NCBI GenBank assembly: GCA_046262015.1
Contig: JBHENN010000097.1
Location: 1-64,000 of the forward strand
Source: JBHENN01 sp046262015
GTDB lineage: Bacteria > Actinomycetota > CADDZG01 > WHSQ01
DNA: 64,000 nt
Reading direction: 5' to 3'
Notes under the pieces: generated by a model
Told to the model about the DNA's origin: nothing
Seen by the model: only the letters and a program-made list of their open reading frames with translations
The model's database searches: none
Shown: positions 34,470 through 43,020 of the stretch, in pieces
Numbering within the stretch: position 1 is the stretch's first letter
How the letters are laid out: each line of letters starts with the position of its first letter
Made by a program: the position numbers and the translations under genes

Positions 34470-34946
34470 ATGGTCGAGGTCTCACTGGTGGGGGTCCGGG
34501 TCGAGCTCCCCTCCAACCAGCCGATCGTCCTCCTCAAGGAGGTGGACGGCGACCGCTACCTCCCCATCTGGATCGGCGCGGTCGAGGCCACCGCGATCGC
34601 GTTCGCGCTGCAGGGCATCCAGACCCCCCGGCCGATGACCCACGACCTGCTGCGTGACATCCTGCGCGAGACCGGCCAAGAGGTGGAACGCATCATCATC
34701 AGCGACCTGACGGAATCCACGTTCTACGCGTTGATCCGGATGAGCTCCGACGGCAAGACCACCGAGGTGTCGTCCCGTCCCAGCGATGCGATCGCGCTCG
34801 CGGTGCGGACGCACACGCCGATATTCGCCTCCGAGGAGGTGCTCGACCAGGCGGGGATCGAGCTCAAGGACGAAGAGGAGAGCGAGGTGGAGAAGTTCCG
34901 GGAGTTCCTCGACCAGGTCACGCCCGAGGACTTCGCCGAGCAGTAA
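34470..34946 (+). CDS. Bifunctional nuclease family protein (DUF151)
   Basis: The 158-residue protein matches the DUF151/BFN family: LPIWIGAVEATAIAFALQG, RPMTHDLLRDIL, and SRPSDAIALAVRTHTPIFASEEVLDQAG. Members have RNase and DNase activity in some hosts. It lies between two MerR genes in actinobacteria (Rv1829), as here. The acidic C terminus (EEESEVEKFREFL) is usual. Confidence 0.9.
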   Translation: MVEVSLVGVRVELPSNQPIVLLKEVDGDRYLPIWIGAVEATAIAFALQGIQTPRPMTHDLLRDILRETGQEVERIIISDLTESTFYALIRMSSDGKTTEVSSRPSDAIALAVRTHTPIFASEEVLDQAGIELKDEEESEVEKFREFLDQVTPEDFAEQ

Positions 34947-34962
34947 GACGATAGCCGCCGCC

Positions 34963-34971
34963 TGTGGATAA
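34963..34971 (-). promoter_or_regulatory. Perfect DnaA box between the nuclease and MerR genes
   Basis: TGTGGATAA on the plus strand is TTATCCACA on the minus strand, located 17 bases after the nuclease stop. It is the second perfect DnaA box in the window and intergenic like the first. Confidence 0.4.
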
Positions 34972-35020
34972 CCCCGCGAGGCGTCGTTGACTTCGCATCC
35001 CTCGCCGCCTAGGATTCCAT

Positions 35021-35046
35021 CCCCGTAGTTACGGAGGTGTTAGTCG
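35021..35046 (+). promoter_or_regulatory. Conserved-looking element upstream of the second MerR gene
   Basis: GTAGTTACGGAGGTGTTAGTC lies in the leader region of the MerR gene, about 65 bases before its ATG. It shares GTAGTT, GAGG and TTAGTCG with the element at 17141-17157. MerR regulators bind between -35 and -10 elements, and autoregulation is plausible. Confidence 0.35.
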
Positions 35047-35108
35047 TGGCTGCGGCCCGCGTCTTTAGATGCACCACGGCGCGGACGGACGACACGGGGA
35101 GGAACGCC

Positions 35109-35591
35109 ATGGTCGAGACGGGGTACCGCGGGCCGCAGACCTGCAAGATCGTCGGCATCACGTACCGCCAGCTCGATTACTGGACCCGTACCGGGCTCGT
35201 GCAGCCGTCGGTGCAGGAAGCCAGGGGCTCGGGGACGCAGCGCCTGTACTCCTTCAACGATCTCTTGCAGCTCAAGGTGGTGAAGAGCCTCACCGATGCC
35301 GGCGCGAGCCTCCAGAAGATCCGCCAGGCGATCGACTACGTGCGGGGCAATCTCGCGGACGACTGGTCGACGTTGACCATCGCGACGGACGGCGCCGGCG
35401 TCTACGCGTGCACCTCGGATGCAGAGGTGGTCGACCTGCTGAGATCGGGGCAGGGAGTGCTCGGCGCGATCGTCGCGGTCGACAAGATCAAGGACCAGCT
35501 GCAGGGAACCTTGCGCGAGCTCCGGCCTGTCGGGGTCGAGGGGGAGTACGTTCCCCAGGAGGCAAGCAAGCAACGAGTCGAGGAGGGTTAG
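35109..35591 (+). CDS. MerR-family regulator (Rv1830/ResR-like)
   Basis: The 160-residue protein has an N-terminal MerR DNA-binding domain (KIVGITYRQLDYWTRTGLVQPSVQEARGSGTQRLYSF) and a short effector-less helical C terminus. Position after the bifunctional nuclease gene matches mycobacterial Rv1830 (ResR/McdR), a regulator of growth and division genes. ATG 35109 follows GGGGAGGAA. Its TAG stop is directly followed by an open frame in the same phase. Confidence 0.85.
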   Translation: MVETGYRGPQTCKIVGITYRQLDYWTRTGLVQPSVQEARGSGTQRLYSFNDLLQLKVVKSLTDAGASLQKIRQAIDYVRGNLADDWSTLTIATDGAGVYACTSDAEVVDLLRSGQGVLGAIVAVDKIKDQLQGTLRELRPVGVEGEYVPQEASKQRVEEG

Positions 35592-35594
35592 GCG

Positions 35595-36047
35595 ATAGCG
35601 GAGGGAAACGGCCCCGGGGCCGACCTCCGTCCGTCCCTTCCGCACGAGGCCGTCCAGTTCGCGCACAACAGCGAGCGGCAGTTCGCGAAGCTGCTGGACT
35701 TCTACGAGATCGAATGGCGCTATGAGCCGACCACATTCGACATCGAATGGGACGCGCACGGCGATGCAACGCAGCGGTTCTCGCCCGATTTCTACCTGCC
35801 GGAGTTCGACCTCTACATAGAGATCACGACCCTCAACCAGAAGCTCGTGACCAAGAAGAACCGCAAGGCGCGCCGACTGATGGCGTTGTATCCCGATGTG
35901 AGGTGCCGGATCCTCTACCAGAAGGACTACCTCAACCTCCTCGTCAAGTACGGCCTCGAGGAGCCTTCACAAGGCCCTCTCCTGCCGCTCGAGCCGCCCG
36001 GACCGAGAGGGATGGGCGAGCTCCTCGGCGGGCCACTGGCCGGTTGA
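35595..36047 (+). CDS. PD-(D/E)xK-like nuclease-type protein with apparent ATA start
   Basis: The frame after the MerR stop codes for about 150 residues: FAHNSERQFAKLLDFYEIEWRYEP, then FSPDFYLPEFDLYIEITT with a following Lys-rich segment. This is suggestive of the beta-hairpin PD...ExT/K core of endonuclease-fold proteins. Codon use is gene-like from the first codon, but the first GTG in frame is at 35847, in the middle of the conserved part. An AGGAGGG at 35581-35587 is ideally placed for an ATA codon at 35595, so initiation at ATA, read-through of the MerR TAG, or a base error (ATG to ATA) are the options. The gene ends in a TTGA overlap with gcvT. Confidence 0.7.
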   Translation: MAEGNGPGADLRPSLPHEAVQFAHNSERQFAKLLDFYEIEWRYEPTTFDIEWDAHGDATQRFSPDFYLPEFDLYIEITTLNQKLVTKKNRKARRLMALYPDVRCRILYQKDYLNLLVKYGLEEPSQGPLLPLEPPGPRGMGELLGGPLAG

Positions 36048-37168
36048 CGCCGGTGAGCGAACGCCGCGCGACGCACCTCCTCGATATCCATCGCCGGCTC
36101 GGCGCCAAGCTGACCGAGTTCGGCGGGTGGGAGATGCCGCTCCAGTACTCGGGCGTGATCGCGGAGCACAACGCGGTGCGCAACCACGCCGGGGTCTTCG
36201 ACGTGTCGCATCTGGGCAAGCTCCGCGTCACCGGACCCGGGGCGGGGGACGCGTTGCAGCGCGCGTTGACGTGCGACGCCACCGGCCTCGCGCCGGGACG
36301 GGCGACCTACTCGCTCGTCCTGACCGACGGCGGCGGCTGCATCGACGACGTCTTCCTTTACCGCATCGCCGAGACCGAGTGGCTGGTCGTACCCAACGCA
36401 TCCAACGTCGCCCCGGTGGCCGCGGCCATCGCGGAACAGGGGGCCGGCCCGGTGGACGAGTGGGATCGGTTCGCGATCCTTGCGATCCAGGGCCCGGCGT
36501 CGTTCGAGGTCATGGAGAGCGCGTTCCCCGGCTCGGGAGCGACCGAGCTGGGGCTCCATGGATGGTGCGAGCTCGACGTCTTCGGCTCGCCGGGCTTCGT
36601 CGCACGCACCGGCTACACGGGCGAGCGGGGGTTCGAGCTGTATGCGCCGGCGGCGACCGCGGCGGCAACGTTCGGCGCGGTGCTCGACGCCGGGGCCGCC
36701 CCCGTAGGTCTCGGCGCGCGCGACACCCTCCGCCTCGAGATGGGCTACGCGCTGTACGGCCACGAGCTCTCGCTCGACATCAACCCACTCGAAGCCGGAC
36801 TGGGCTGGGCGCTCGCGTGGGACACCCCGTTCCGGGGCCGCCCCGCCCTCGAGAAGGTGCGCAAGAAGGGCCCCGCCCGCGCCCTGGTGGGCGTGAGGTG
36901 CAACGGGCGAGGCGTGCCTCGCCAGGGCTACCCCGTCCTCCAGGACGGACGCACCCTCGGCGAGCTCACGAGCGGGAACCACTCTCCCACCCTGGGCACG
37001 GGCATCGGGCTCGCGCTCGTTCCCCGGGACGACGCCCCCGCGCCGGGGGACGCGGTCGAGGTCGATGCACGGGGGCGGCGCATCCCAGGCGCTATCGTCA
37101 AGCCGCCCTTCGTGACCGGGGGAAGCTCGAAGAAGGCGCCCGGCAGCCTGACAGACGGAGCCCCGTGA
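36044..37168 (+). CDS. gcvT: Aminomethyltransferase (glycine cleavage T protein)
   Basis: The 374-residue protein transfers the methylene group from lipoyl-GcvH to tetrahydrofolate. It shows EFGGWEMPLQYSGVIAEHNAVRNHAGVFDVSHLG, GYTGERGFELY and the C-terminal EVTSGNHSP-like LTSGNHSPTLG. TTG 36044 overlaps the previous stop (TTGA); GTG 36053 is an alternative with equal homology. gcvPA begins one base before its stop ends. Confidence 0.93.
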   Translation: MTPVSERRATHLLDIHRRLGAKLTEFGGWEMPLQYSGVIAEHNAVRNHAGVFDVSHLGKLRVTGPGAGDALQRALTCDATGLAPGRATYSLVLTDGGGCIDDVFLYRIAETEWLVVPNASNVAPVAAAIAEQGAGPVDEWDRFAILAIQGPASFEVMESAFPGSGATELGLHGWCELDVFGSPGFVARTGYTGERGFELYAPAATAAATFGAVLDAGAAPVGLGARDTLRLEMGYALYGHELSLDINPLEAGLGWALAWDTPFRGRPALEKVRKKGPARALVGVRCNGRGVPRQGYPVLQDGRTLGELTSGNHSPTLGTGIGLALVPRDDAPAPGDAVEVDARGRRIPGAIVKPPFVTGGSSKKAPGSLTDGAP

Positions 37169-38505
37169 TGGACTTCATCCCGCACACCAGCCAGGACGAG
37201 CACGAGATGCTCCAGCTCGTCGGGCTCGACTCGCTCGACGAGCTGTTCTCGTCGATCCCGTCCGACCTCCGCCTCGACGGCCCGTTGGACGTTCCCGCGT
37301 CGCTCAGCGAGCCGGAGCTGCTCGAGCACATGGCCGCGCTGGCGGGGCGTTCGCAGGGCGACCTGATCTGCTTCGCCGGGGGCGGGGCGTACGACCATCA
37401 CGTCCCCTCGGCGGTGCGCGCCCTGGCGTCGCGCGCCGAGTTCGCGACCTCCTACACGCCGTACCAGCCGGAGCTGTCCCAGGGGGTCCTTCAGGCGATC
37501 TTCGAGTTCCAGACCCTTGTGTGCGAGATCTACGGGATGGAGGTTGCCAACGCGTCGCTGTATGACGGGGCGAACGCGCTCGTCGAAGCGGTCAACCTCG
37601 CGGTCCGTACTACCGGGCGCGACCGGGTCCTCGTCGGAGGGACGCTTAACCCTCACTACCTCGACGTGCTGACGACCTACACGTCCGGGCTCGGGCTCGA
37701 CATCGAGACGATCCCGTTCGGCGACGACGGCACGGTCGCGTGGGGAGAGGTCGACGCCGCGGGCGCCGCCGCGGTCGTCACTTGCCATCCCAACTTCTTC
37801 GGCCGTCTCGAAGACCTGGCCGGCGCATCGGACATGGCACACGCCGCCGGCGCGCTGTCCATCGCGGTGACCGACCCGATCGCCATGGGCGTGCTCGAGG
37901 CACCGGGCCGGATGGGCGCGGACGTGGCCGTCGGCGAAGGCCATGCACTCGGGAATCCGATGTCCTATGGAGGCCCCTACGTGGGGCTGTTCGCCACCAC
38001 GCTGCAGCACGTCCGCCAGGTTCCCGGGCGGATCGCCGGCGAGACCGTGGACGTCGACGGGCGCCGCGCCTACGTCCTGACGCTCCAGGCACGCGAGCAG
38101 CACATCCGTCGTGCCCGGGCGACCTCCAACGTGTGCACGAACCAGACCCTGATGGCGATCGCCGCCGCGATCTACCTCTCCTGGCTCGGTCCTCACGGCC
38201 ACGCCCGCCTCGGCGAGGTGTGCGTGCGCCGGACCGCATATCTGGCGCGCAGGGTCGGCGAGCTGCGCGATTGCCGCGTGCGGTTCCCCGGGCCGAGCTT
38301 CAAGGAGATCGTGATCGAGACCCCCGTGGAGGCGGGCGAGCTCGCGCGCCGGCTGGCGCGCCGGGGCTTCGTCGTCGGCCCCGCCCTGGGGAGGTGGTTC
38401 CCGGAGCTGGCAACCTGCCTGTTGTTCGCCGTCACCGAGCGCCGGACGCGCGCCGACATAGATGCCCTGGTGGAAGCGCTCGAGAAGGAGCTGGCCGAGC
38501 TATGA
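37168..38505 (+). CDS. gcvPA: Glycine dehydrogenase (decarboxylating) subunit 1
   Basis: The 445-residue N-terminal half of the split P protein shows MDFIPHTSQDEHEML, AGGGAYDHHVPSAVRAL, TPYQPELSQGVLQAIFEFQT and NMSYGGPYVGLF-like NPMSYGGPYVGLFA. With GcvPB it decarboxylates glycine on GcvH. The ATG overlaps the gcvT stop (TGATG). Confidence 0.95.
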   Translation: MDFIPHTSQDEHEMLQLVGLDSLDELFSSIPSDLRLDGPLDVPASLSEPELLEHMAALAGRSQGDLICFAGGGAYDHHVPSAVRALASRAEFATSYTPYQPELSQGVLQAIFEFQTLVCEIYGMEVANASLYDGANALVEAVNLAVRTTGRDRVLVGGTLNPHYLDVLTTYTSGLGLDIETIPFGDDGTVAWGEVDAAGAAAVVTCHPNFFGRLEDLAGASDMAHAAGALSIAVTDPIAMGVLEAPGRMGADVAVGEGHALGNPMSYGGPYVGLFATTLQHVRQVPGRIAGETVDVDGRRAYVLTLQAREQHIRRARATSNVCTNQTLMAIAAAIYLSWLGPHGHARLGEVCVRRTAYLARRVGELRDCRVRFPGPSFKEIVIETPVEAGELARRLARRGFVVGPALGRWFPELATCLLFAVTERRTRADIDALVEALEKELAEL

Positions 38506-40019
38506 CCGCGCCCATCGGTTCGCTCGAGCGCTCCGCCGGCACCCGCGGCGACGGCCCCTTCCCACTCGTGTTCGAGCTGTCGCGGCCCGGCCGACGCGCG
38601 TGGTCGCTGCCCGAGTCCGGGGTCGATGGCCCGCCGCTCGAGGAGCTGATCCCGGCCGAACACCGGCGCGCGGCGGCCCCTGGGCTTCCTGAGGTCGGCG
38701 AGCTCGACCTGGTTCGGCACTACACGCGTCTGTCGCAACGGAACTGGGCGATCGACGTCGGTCCCTATCCGCTCGGTTCGTGCACGATGAAGTACAACCC
38801 CAAGGTCGCCGAAGACGCCGCTGCGCTACCCGGCTTCGCGGGGCTCCACCCCATGGCCGACGAGGAGTTGGTGCAAGGCGCCCTGGAGCTCCTCGGCGAG
38901 CTCGAGCGCGCCTTGTGCGCGGCGACCGGCATGGCGCGCCTGACCTTCCAGCCCGCAGCCGGCGCCCAGGGGGAGCTCACGGGGTTGCTGATGATGCGCG
39001 CGTTCCACCGCGCCCAGGGCGACGTCCGCACGCGCGTCATCATCCCGGACTCGGCGCACGGGACGAACCCTGCGAGCGTGAGCCTCGCCGGGTACCAGGC
39101 GCAGGAGGTCCCGTCCGATGCCCGCGGCCTCGTGGACCTGGGCGCCTTGCGATCGGTGCTCGACGAGCAGGTGGCGGGGCTGATGCTGACCAATCCCAAC
39201 ACGCTCGGCTTGTTCGAGACCGACATAGAAGAGATCGCCGCGGCGATGCACGAGGTCGGCGCTCTCCTCTATTACGACGGCGCCAACTTCAACTCGATCG
39301 TCGGCGTGACGCGACCGGGGGACATGGGCTTCGACATCGTCCACATGAACCTGCACAAGACCTTCGCCACGCCTCACGGCGGCGGAGGCCCCGGCTCCGG
39401 GCCGGTGGCGGTCTCCCAGAGGCTCGAACGGTTCCTCCCGGCGCCCGTGCTGGAGCACGACCCCGACGCGGGGCGGTGGCGGTGGGACCACGACCGCCCC
39501 GACGCGATCGGGCGGATCCACTCGTTCTACGGGAACTTCGGGATCAACGTCCGCGCCTACGCTTACCTTCGCTCGCTGGGGCCGGAGGGGCTCCGCCGCG
39601 TGGCCGAGCTCGCCGTCCTCAACGCGAACTACCTGCGCACGCTGGTGAAGGACGCGTTCCCGACCGCGTACCCCGGCGCGTGCATGCACGAGTTCGTCTG
39701 CACGGCCAAACCGCTCAAGAAACATGGCGTGAAGGCCATGGACGTCGCCAAACGTCTGATCGACCTCGGCTATCACCCTCCGACGGTGTACTTCCCGCTG
39801 GTCGTGGAGGAGGCCCTGATGGTCGAGCCCACCGAAACCGAGTCCAAGGAGACGATCGACGGGCTTGCCGCCGCCCTCAACCAGATCGCCCGCGAGGCCG
39901 CGGACGATCCCGATCTCGTCCGCTCGGCGCCGACGACGACCCCGGTGCGCCGCCCCGACGAGGCGCGCGCGGCCCGCGCCCTGAAGTTGCGATGGACGGG
40001 CGGCAGCGCCGTCGGCTGA
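38502..40019 (+). CDS. gcvPB: Glycine dehydrogenase (decarboxylating) subunit 2
   Basis: The 505-residue C-terminal half contains the PLP lysine in MNLHKTFATPHGGGGPGSGP (near residue 285), GSCTMKYNPK and AHGTNPASVSLAGY. ATGA overlap with gcvPA. The C terminus has a short extra tail. The split P protein is common in Firmicutes, Thermotogae and some deep actinobacteria. Confidence 0.95.
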   Translation: MTAPIGSLERSAGTRGDGPFPLVFELSRPGRRAWSLPESGVDGPPLEELIPAEHRRAAAPGLPEVGELDLVRHYTRLSQRNWAIDVGPYPLGSCTMKYNPKVAEDAAALPGFAGLHPMADEELVQGALELLGELERALCAATGMARLTFQPAAGAQGELTGLLMMRAFHRAQGDVRTRVIIPDSAHGTNPASVSLAGYQAQEVPSDARGLVDLGALRSVLDEQVAGLMLTNPNTLGLFETDIEEIAAAMHEVGALLYYDGANFNSIVGVTRPGDMGFDIVHMNLHKTFATPHGGGGPGSGPVAVSQRLERFLPAPVLEHDPDAGRWRWDHDRPDAIGRIHSFYGNFGINVRAYAYLRSLGPEGLRRVAELAVLNANYLRTLVKDAFPTAYPGACMHEFVCTAKPLKKHGVKAMDVAKRLIDLGYHPPTVYFPLVVEEALMVEPTETESKETIDGLAAALNQIAREAADDPDLVRSAPTTTPVRRPDEARAARALKLRWTGGSAVG

Positions 40020-40061
40020 GCCCGTCCGGCGTCGGCCTCGTCCGGAACTTCTCCGGGGTGC

Positions 40062-40067
40062 TACAGT
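40062..40067 (+). promoter_or_regulatory. Candidate -10 box for leaderless antitoxin gene
   Basis: TACAGT lies exactly six bases before the ATG at 40074. Confidence 0.5.
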
Positions 40068-40073
40068 CGTAGC

Positions 40074-40331
40074 ATGTCTGAGCCACGCCGCGAGATCCCC
40101 CAGCGAGAGCTCCGGAACGACATCTCCCGCATCCTCCGGGAGGTGGCGGGAGGAAGCAGCCTGCGGGTGACGGTCAGGGGTCGCCCGGTGGCCGACCTTG
40201 TACCGGTCGCCGAAGGCCGCCGCTTCGTTCCCCGTGCCGACGTCGAGCGCCTGGTGGATGATGCGCCGCTGGACGGCGGGTTCGCCCGCGCTATCGCCGG
40301 CGTTGTCGGAGCAACGATCGACGAGCTGTGA
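40074..40331 (+). CDS. vapB: Phd/YefM-type antitoxin
   Basis: The 85-residue protein has the prevent-host-death fold signature (IPQRELRNDISRILREVAGGSSLRVTVRGRPVADLVP) for DNA binding, followed by a short toxin-binding tail. The overlapping PIN-domain gene makes a complete type II toxin-antitoxin pair. It has its own leaderless promoter and is likely autoregulated like other members. Confidence 0.9.
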   Translation: MSEPRREIPQRELRNDISRILREVAGGSSLRVTVRGRPVADLVPVAEGRRFVPRADVERLVDDAPLDGGFARAIAGVVGATIDEL

Positions 40332-40708
40332 AAGGCCTCCTCGACACTAGCGTTCTGATCGCCCGCGAGGACGGCGGTCGCCCGGGAGCGCTTCCGGAGG
40401 AGTCCGCGATCTCTGTGGTGACGCTAGCCGAGCTGCACATCGGGGTGCTGGTAGCAGACGACCCACGGGTCAGGGCGCGACGGATGCGCTCGTTGTCCGA
40501 GGTCGAGCGCAGCTTCGATGCCTTACCGATCGACAAGGACGTCGCCCGTAGCTTCGCGACGATCGTCGCGGATGCCCGAAACCACGGGAGGAAGCCGAAG
40601 ATCATGGACGCGTGGATCGCCGCCACCGCGGTCGCCCACGACCTGCCGGTCTACACGCGCGACGCGGACTTCGATCGCCTCGCCGATGTCCGGGTGATCC
40701 GGGTCTGA
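40328..40708 (+). CDS. vapC: PIN-domain toxin (VapC family)
   Basis: The 126-residue ribonuclease has all four acidic positions of PIN toxins: Asp in LLDTSVLIAR, Glu in TLAELHIG, Asp in IMDAWIAATA and Asp in YTRDADFDRL. Targets are unknown. GTG 40328 overlaps the antitoxin stop as GTGA. The following membrane gene overlaps the toxin stop (CTGA), an unusual coupling for a toxin gene. Confidence 0.92.
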   Translation: MKGLLDTSVLIAREDGGRPGALPEESAISVVTLAELHIGVLVADDPRVRARRMRSLSEVERSFDALPIDKDVARSFATIVADARNHGRKPKIMDAWIAATAVAHDLPVYTRDADFDRLADVRVIRV

Positions 40709-41961
40709 CGGAGGCCCGAACCCAACCCGCTGCTCCGGCGCGCGCCGAGCACGTCGACCGGCGCTTCGTGCTCCTCGCCGTGGTGGTCGCCTTCGCCGCT
40801 ACCCGGGCGCTCCTGTTCGCCGGCGCGCACGGCGAGGTGAGCTTCCGCAACAGCTACGACGTCGAGATCTACGCGGGCTGGGGGAGCGAGGTCGTCGACC
40901 GCGGGCGCACCCCGTACTCGGAGGTGGCCATCGAATACCCCCCGGGGATGCTGCCGTTCGTGGCCGCCCCCGCGTTGGGCGAGGACGCCGCGTCCTACCG
41001 AGACCGCTTCATCGTGATGATGGTGCTGGTCGACGTGCTCGCCTTCATCGGCCTCGTCTCGACCTCGTTGCGCTGGGGCTCGCTCCTGGGACCGGCGCTA
41101 TGGGTGGCCGGGACCCTCCTGCTGGGGCCGGTGATCTACCTGCGGCTCGACCTCGTCCCGGCAGCGCTGACCGTCTGGGCGGTCGAACGCGCCGCGGCCG
41201 GGGGTTGGGCCGGGACGGGAGTCGCACTGGGCGCGGGGCTGATGGCGAAGGTCTATCCGATCGTGCTCCTTCCGGCCGCGCTCGCGGCCTCGGCGCGCCG
41301 GGCGCGCACCGCGCTCGGCGCCGCGACCGCGACGGTCCTCTTCTCGCTGCCCTTCGCCGGGTCGGCGGCAGAGCTGTGGCGCAGCGTGCTGGGCTACCAC
41401 TCGGCGCGCGGGATCCACGCGGAGAGCTCCTGGGGGATCGGGCTCGCCATCGCGCGCTACCTCGGCTATCCGAGCGTCCCCAGCTACTCCTACGGCGCGA
41501 TGCACGTGGAGTCGACGGTCTCGTCCGCGCTCAAGGGTCCCGCTATGGCCGTCTCGATGGTGGTCCTGGTGGGAGCATCCGCCTGGGTGCTACGGCAACT
41601 TCGCCCGGGCGACGCGACCCTGATGCCGGTGGCGGCGTTCGGGACGCTCGCTCTGGTCATGGCGGCCGGGACGGTGTTCTCGCCCCAGTTCGTCGTGTGG
41701 CTGGTCGCGTTGGGGGCCGCGGGCCTGTGCAGCGGCGCCAACCTGCGGCGCGCCGGATGGTGGCTCGGCGCGGTGCTGGCGATCGCGGCTCTCACGCAGC
41801 TGCTGTTCCCCTACCTGATCGGGCGCTTCCTCGAGGGCGATCCGGCCGCGGTCTCGGTCGCCCTCGCCCGCAACCTGCTGGTGGCGATCGCCGGGGTGGG
41901 GGCGCTGGCGAGCCTGCGGCCCACGCCCGCCGGCACGGCCGGTCCGGGGGGGGAGGGCTAG
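40705..41961 (+). CDS. Polytopic GT87-like mannosyltransferase family protein
   Basis: The protein of about 418 residues has ten or so membrane helices and an early loop DVEIYAGWGSEVVDRGRTPYSEVAIEYPPG, typical of polyprenyl-phosphate-mannose-dependent transferases (GT87/GT-C). A conserved GAGLMAKVYPIVLLP follows. No ATG, GTG or TTG lies before the homologous N terminus; CTG 40705 overlaps the toxin stop as CTGA, while a GTG near 40769 would begin at the first helix. A donor made by the Ppm1-like enzyme at 53.3 kb is plausible. Confidence 0.7.
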   Translation: MTEARTQPAAPARAEHVDRRFVLLAVVVAFAATRALLFAGAHGEVSFRNSYDVEIYAGWGSEVVDRGRTPYSEVAIEYPPGMLPFVAAPALGEDAASYRDRFIVMMVLVDVLAFIGLVSTSLRWGSLLGPALWVAGTLLLGPVIYLRLDLVPAALTVWAVERAAAGGWAGTGVALGAGLMAKVYPIVLLPAALAASARRARTALGAATATVLFSLPFAGSAAELWRSVLGYHSARGIHAESSWGIGLAIARYLGYPSVPSYSYGAMHVESTVSSALKGPAMAVSMVVLVGASAWVLRQLRPGDATLMPVAAFGTLALVMAAGTVFSPQFVVWLVALGAAGLCSGANLRRAGWWLGAVLAIAALTQLLFPYLIGRFLEGDPAAVSVALARNLLVAIAGVGALASLRPTPAGTAGPGGEG

Positions 41962-42015
41962 GCCCGGGCGGCGTCGTCCGCCCACCCGTGGTGCAGGGGC
42001 GGAGGCGTCGAAGTC

Positions 42016-42021
42016 TAAAGT
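42016..42021 (+). promoter_or_regulatory. Candidate -10 box for the multicopper oxidase gene
   Basis: TAAAGT fits TANNNT and lies eight bases before the ATG at 42030, in a locally AT-rich patch. Confidence 0.4.
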
Positions 42022-42029
42022 TATTCCCT

Positions 42030-43019
42030 ATGGCATCCCCCCGGAGGTCGGTGCTCGCCGCCCTCGTCGCGCTCGTCGCGGTCCTCCTCGGATCGATCCC
42101 GTCGGGCGCCCAGGTCGCCGACGTCGGCGCGGCCCAAACCCAGATATGCGACAACCCGGCGCGGACCGTGTCGCTCTTCGCCACGAGGATCGGTCCCCGC
42201 AAGGTCGGCTACGGGCTCACCCCCGGCAACCCCACCGTTCCGGGCCCCACGATCGAGATGACCGAGGGCGAATGCATCGCCATCAACCTCGTCAACGACA
42301 GCAACATCCGGGTGGGGATCCATGCCCACGGGGTGGAATACACGGTGTTCAGCGACGGCACGCCGGTGAACGCGTCGTGCGTCCCACCGGGGCGGTCCCG
42401 TACCTATCTGTTCTCGAGCCACCTCCCCGTCGTGCGGACCGACGGGACTATCGACCCCGGCAACGCCGGCTACTGGCACTACCACGACCACTGCGCCGGC
42501 ACTCCGCACGGCACGCTCGGCCTCAAGAGGGGGCTCTTCGGCGCGCTGATCGTCCGCCGGCCCGGAGACCCCGTCCCCGACCGCCCTCCGTTCGTGGTCG
42601 TGATGGGCCCGGGCCAGAAGATCAACCTGCAGAAGGCTCCCAACATCCGCATGTTCAAGGCGAACCAGGGCCAGCGAATCGAGTTCGTGGTGATCGGCCA
42701 CGGCGACGAGTTCCACACCTTCCATCTCCACGGCCACCGCTGGGCGAACACCCGCACCGGCTACATCACCGACCTGAAGGACACCGCGCGCCTGATCGAC
42801 AACCGCACCGTCGGGCCCGCGGACTCCTTCGGCTTCCAGGTGGTCGCCGGCGAGCGGGTCGGGCCGGGCGCGTGGATGTTCCACTGCCACGTCCAGTTCC
42901 ACTCGGACGGCGGCATGGTGAGCCTGCTACTCGTGCGCACCCCCGACGGTCGGGTGACGCCGCAAGAGAAGGCCGCGGTCCGGCGCTTCAAGAAACAAGA
43001 GGGTCACGGCGGTCACTGA
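42030..43019 (+). CDS. Exported two-domain multicopper oxidase
   Basis: The 329-residue protein has a signal peptide (residues 1-27) and two cupredoxin domains. Copper ligands are visible as HAHG (near 95), WHYHDHC (near 150), FHLHGHRW (near 232) and FHCHVQFHSDGGM near the C terminus, which contains the HCH of the type 1/type 3 site. The size is that of small laccases or copper nitrite-reductase-like enzymes, not three-domain laccases. The electron donor is unknown. It begins a run of exported, copper-type proteins and is one base from the next gene. Confidence 0.88.
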   Translation: MASPRRSVLAALVALVAVLLGSIPSGAQVADVGAAQTQICDNPARTVSLFATRIGPRKVGYGLTPGNPTVPGPTIEMTEGECIAINLVNDSNIRVGIHAHGVEYTVFSDGTPVNASCVPPGRSRTYLFSSHLPVVRTDGTIDPGNAGYWHYHDHCAGTPHGTLGLKRGLFGALIVRRPGDPVPDRPPFVVVMGPGQKINLQKAPNIRMFKANQGQRIEFVVIGHGDEFHTFHLHGHRWANTRTGYITDLKDTARLIDNRTVGPADSFGFQVVAGERVGPGAWMFHCHVQFHSDGGMVSLLLVRTPDGRVTPQEKAAVRRFKKQEGHGGH

Positions 43020-43020
43020 G

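Noticed and set aside
35847..36047. A 66-codon gene starting at GTG 35847
   Set aside because: The conserved sequence extends 85 codons upstream in the same frame, so this would be a truncated annotation.
36048..36060. Glycine riboswitch before gcvT
   Set aside because: gcvT overlaps the upstream gene, leaving no leader for a riboswitch; none is seen before gcvH either.
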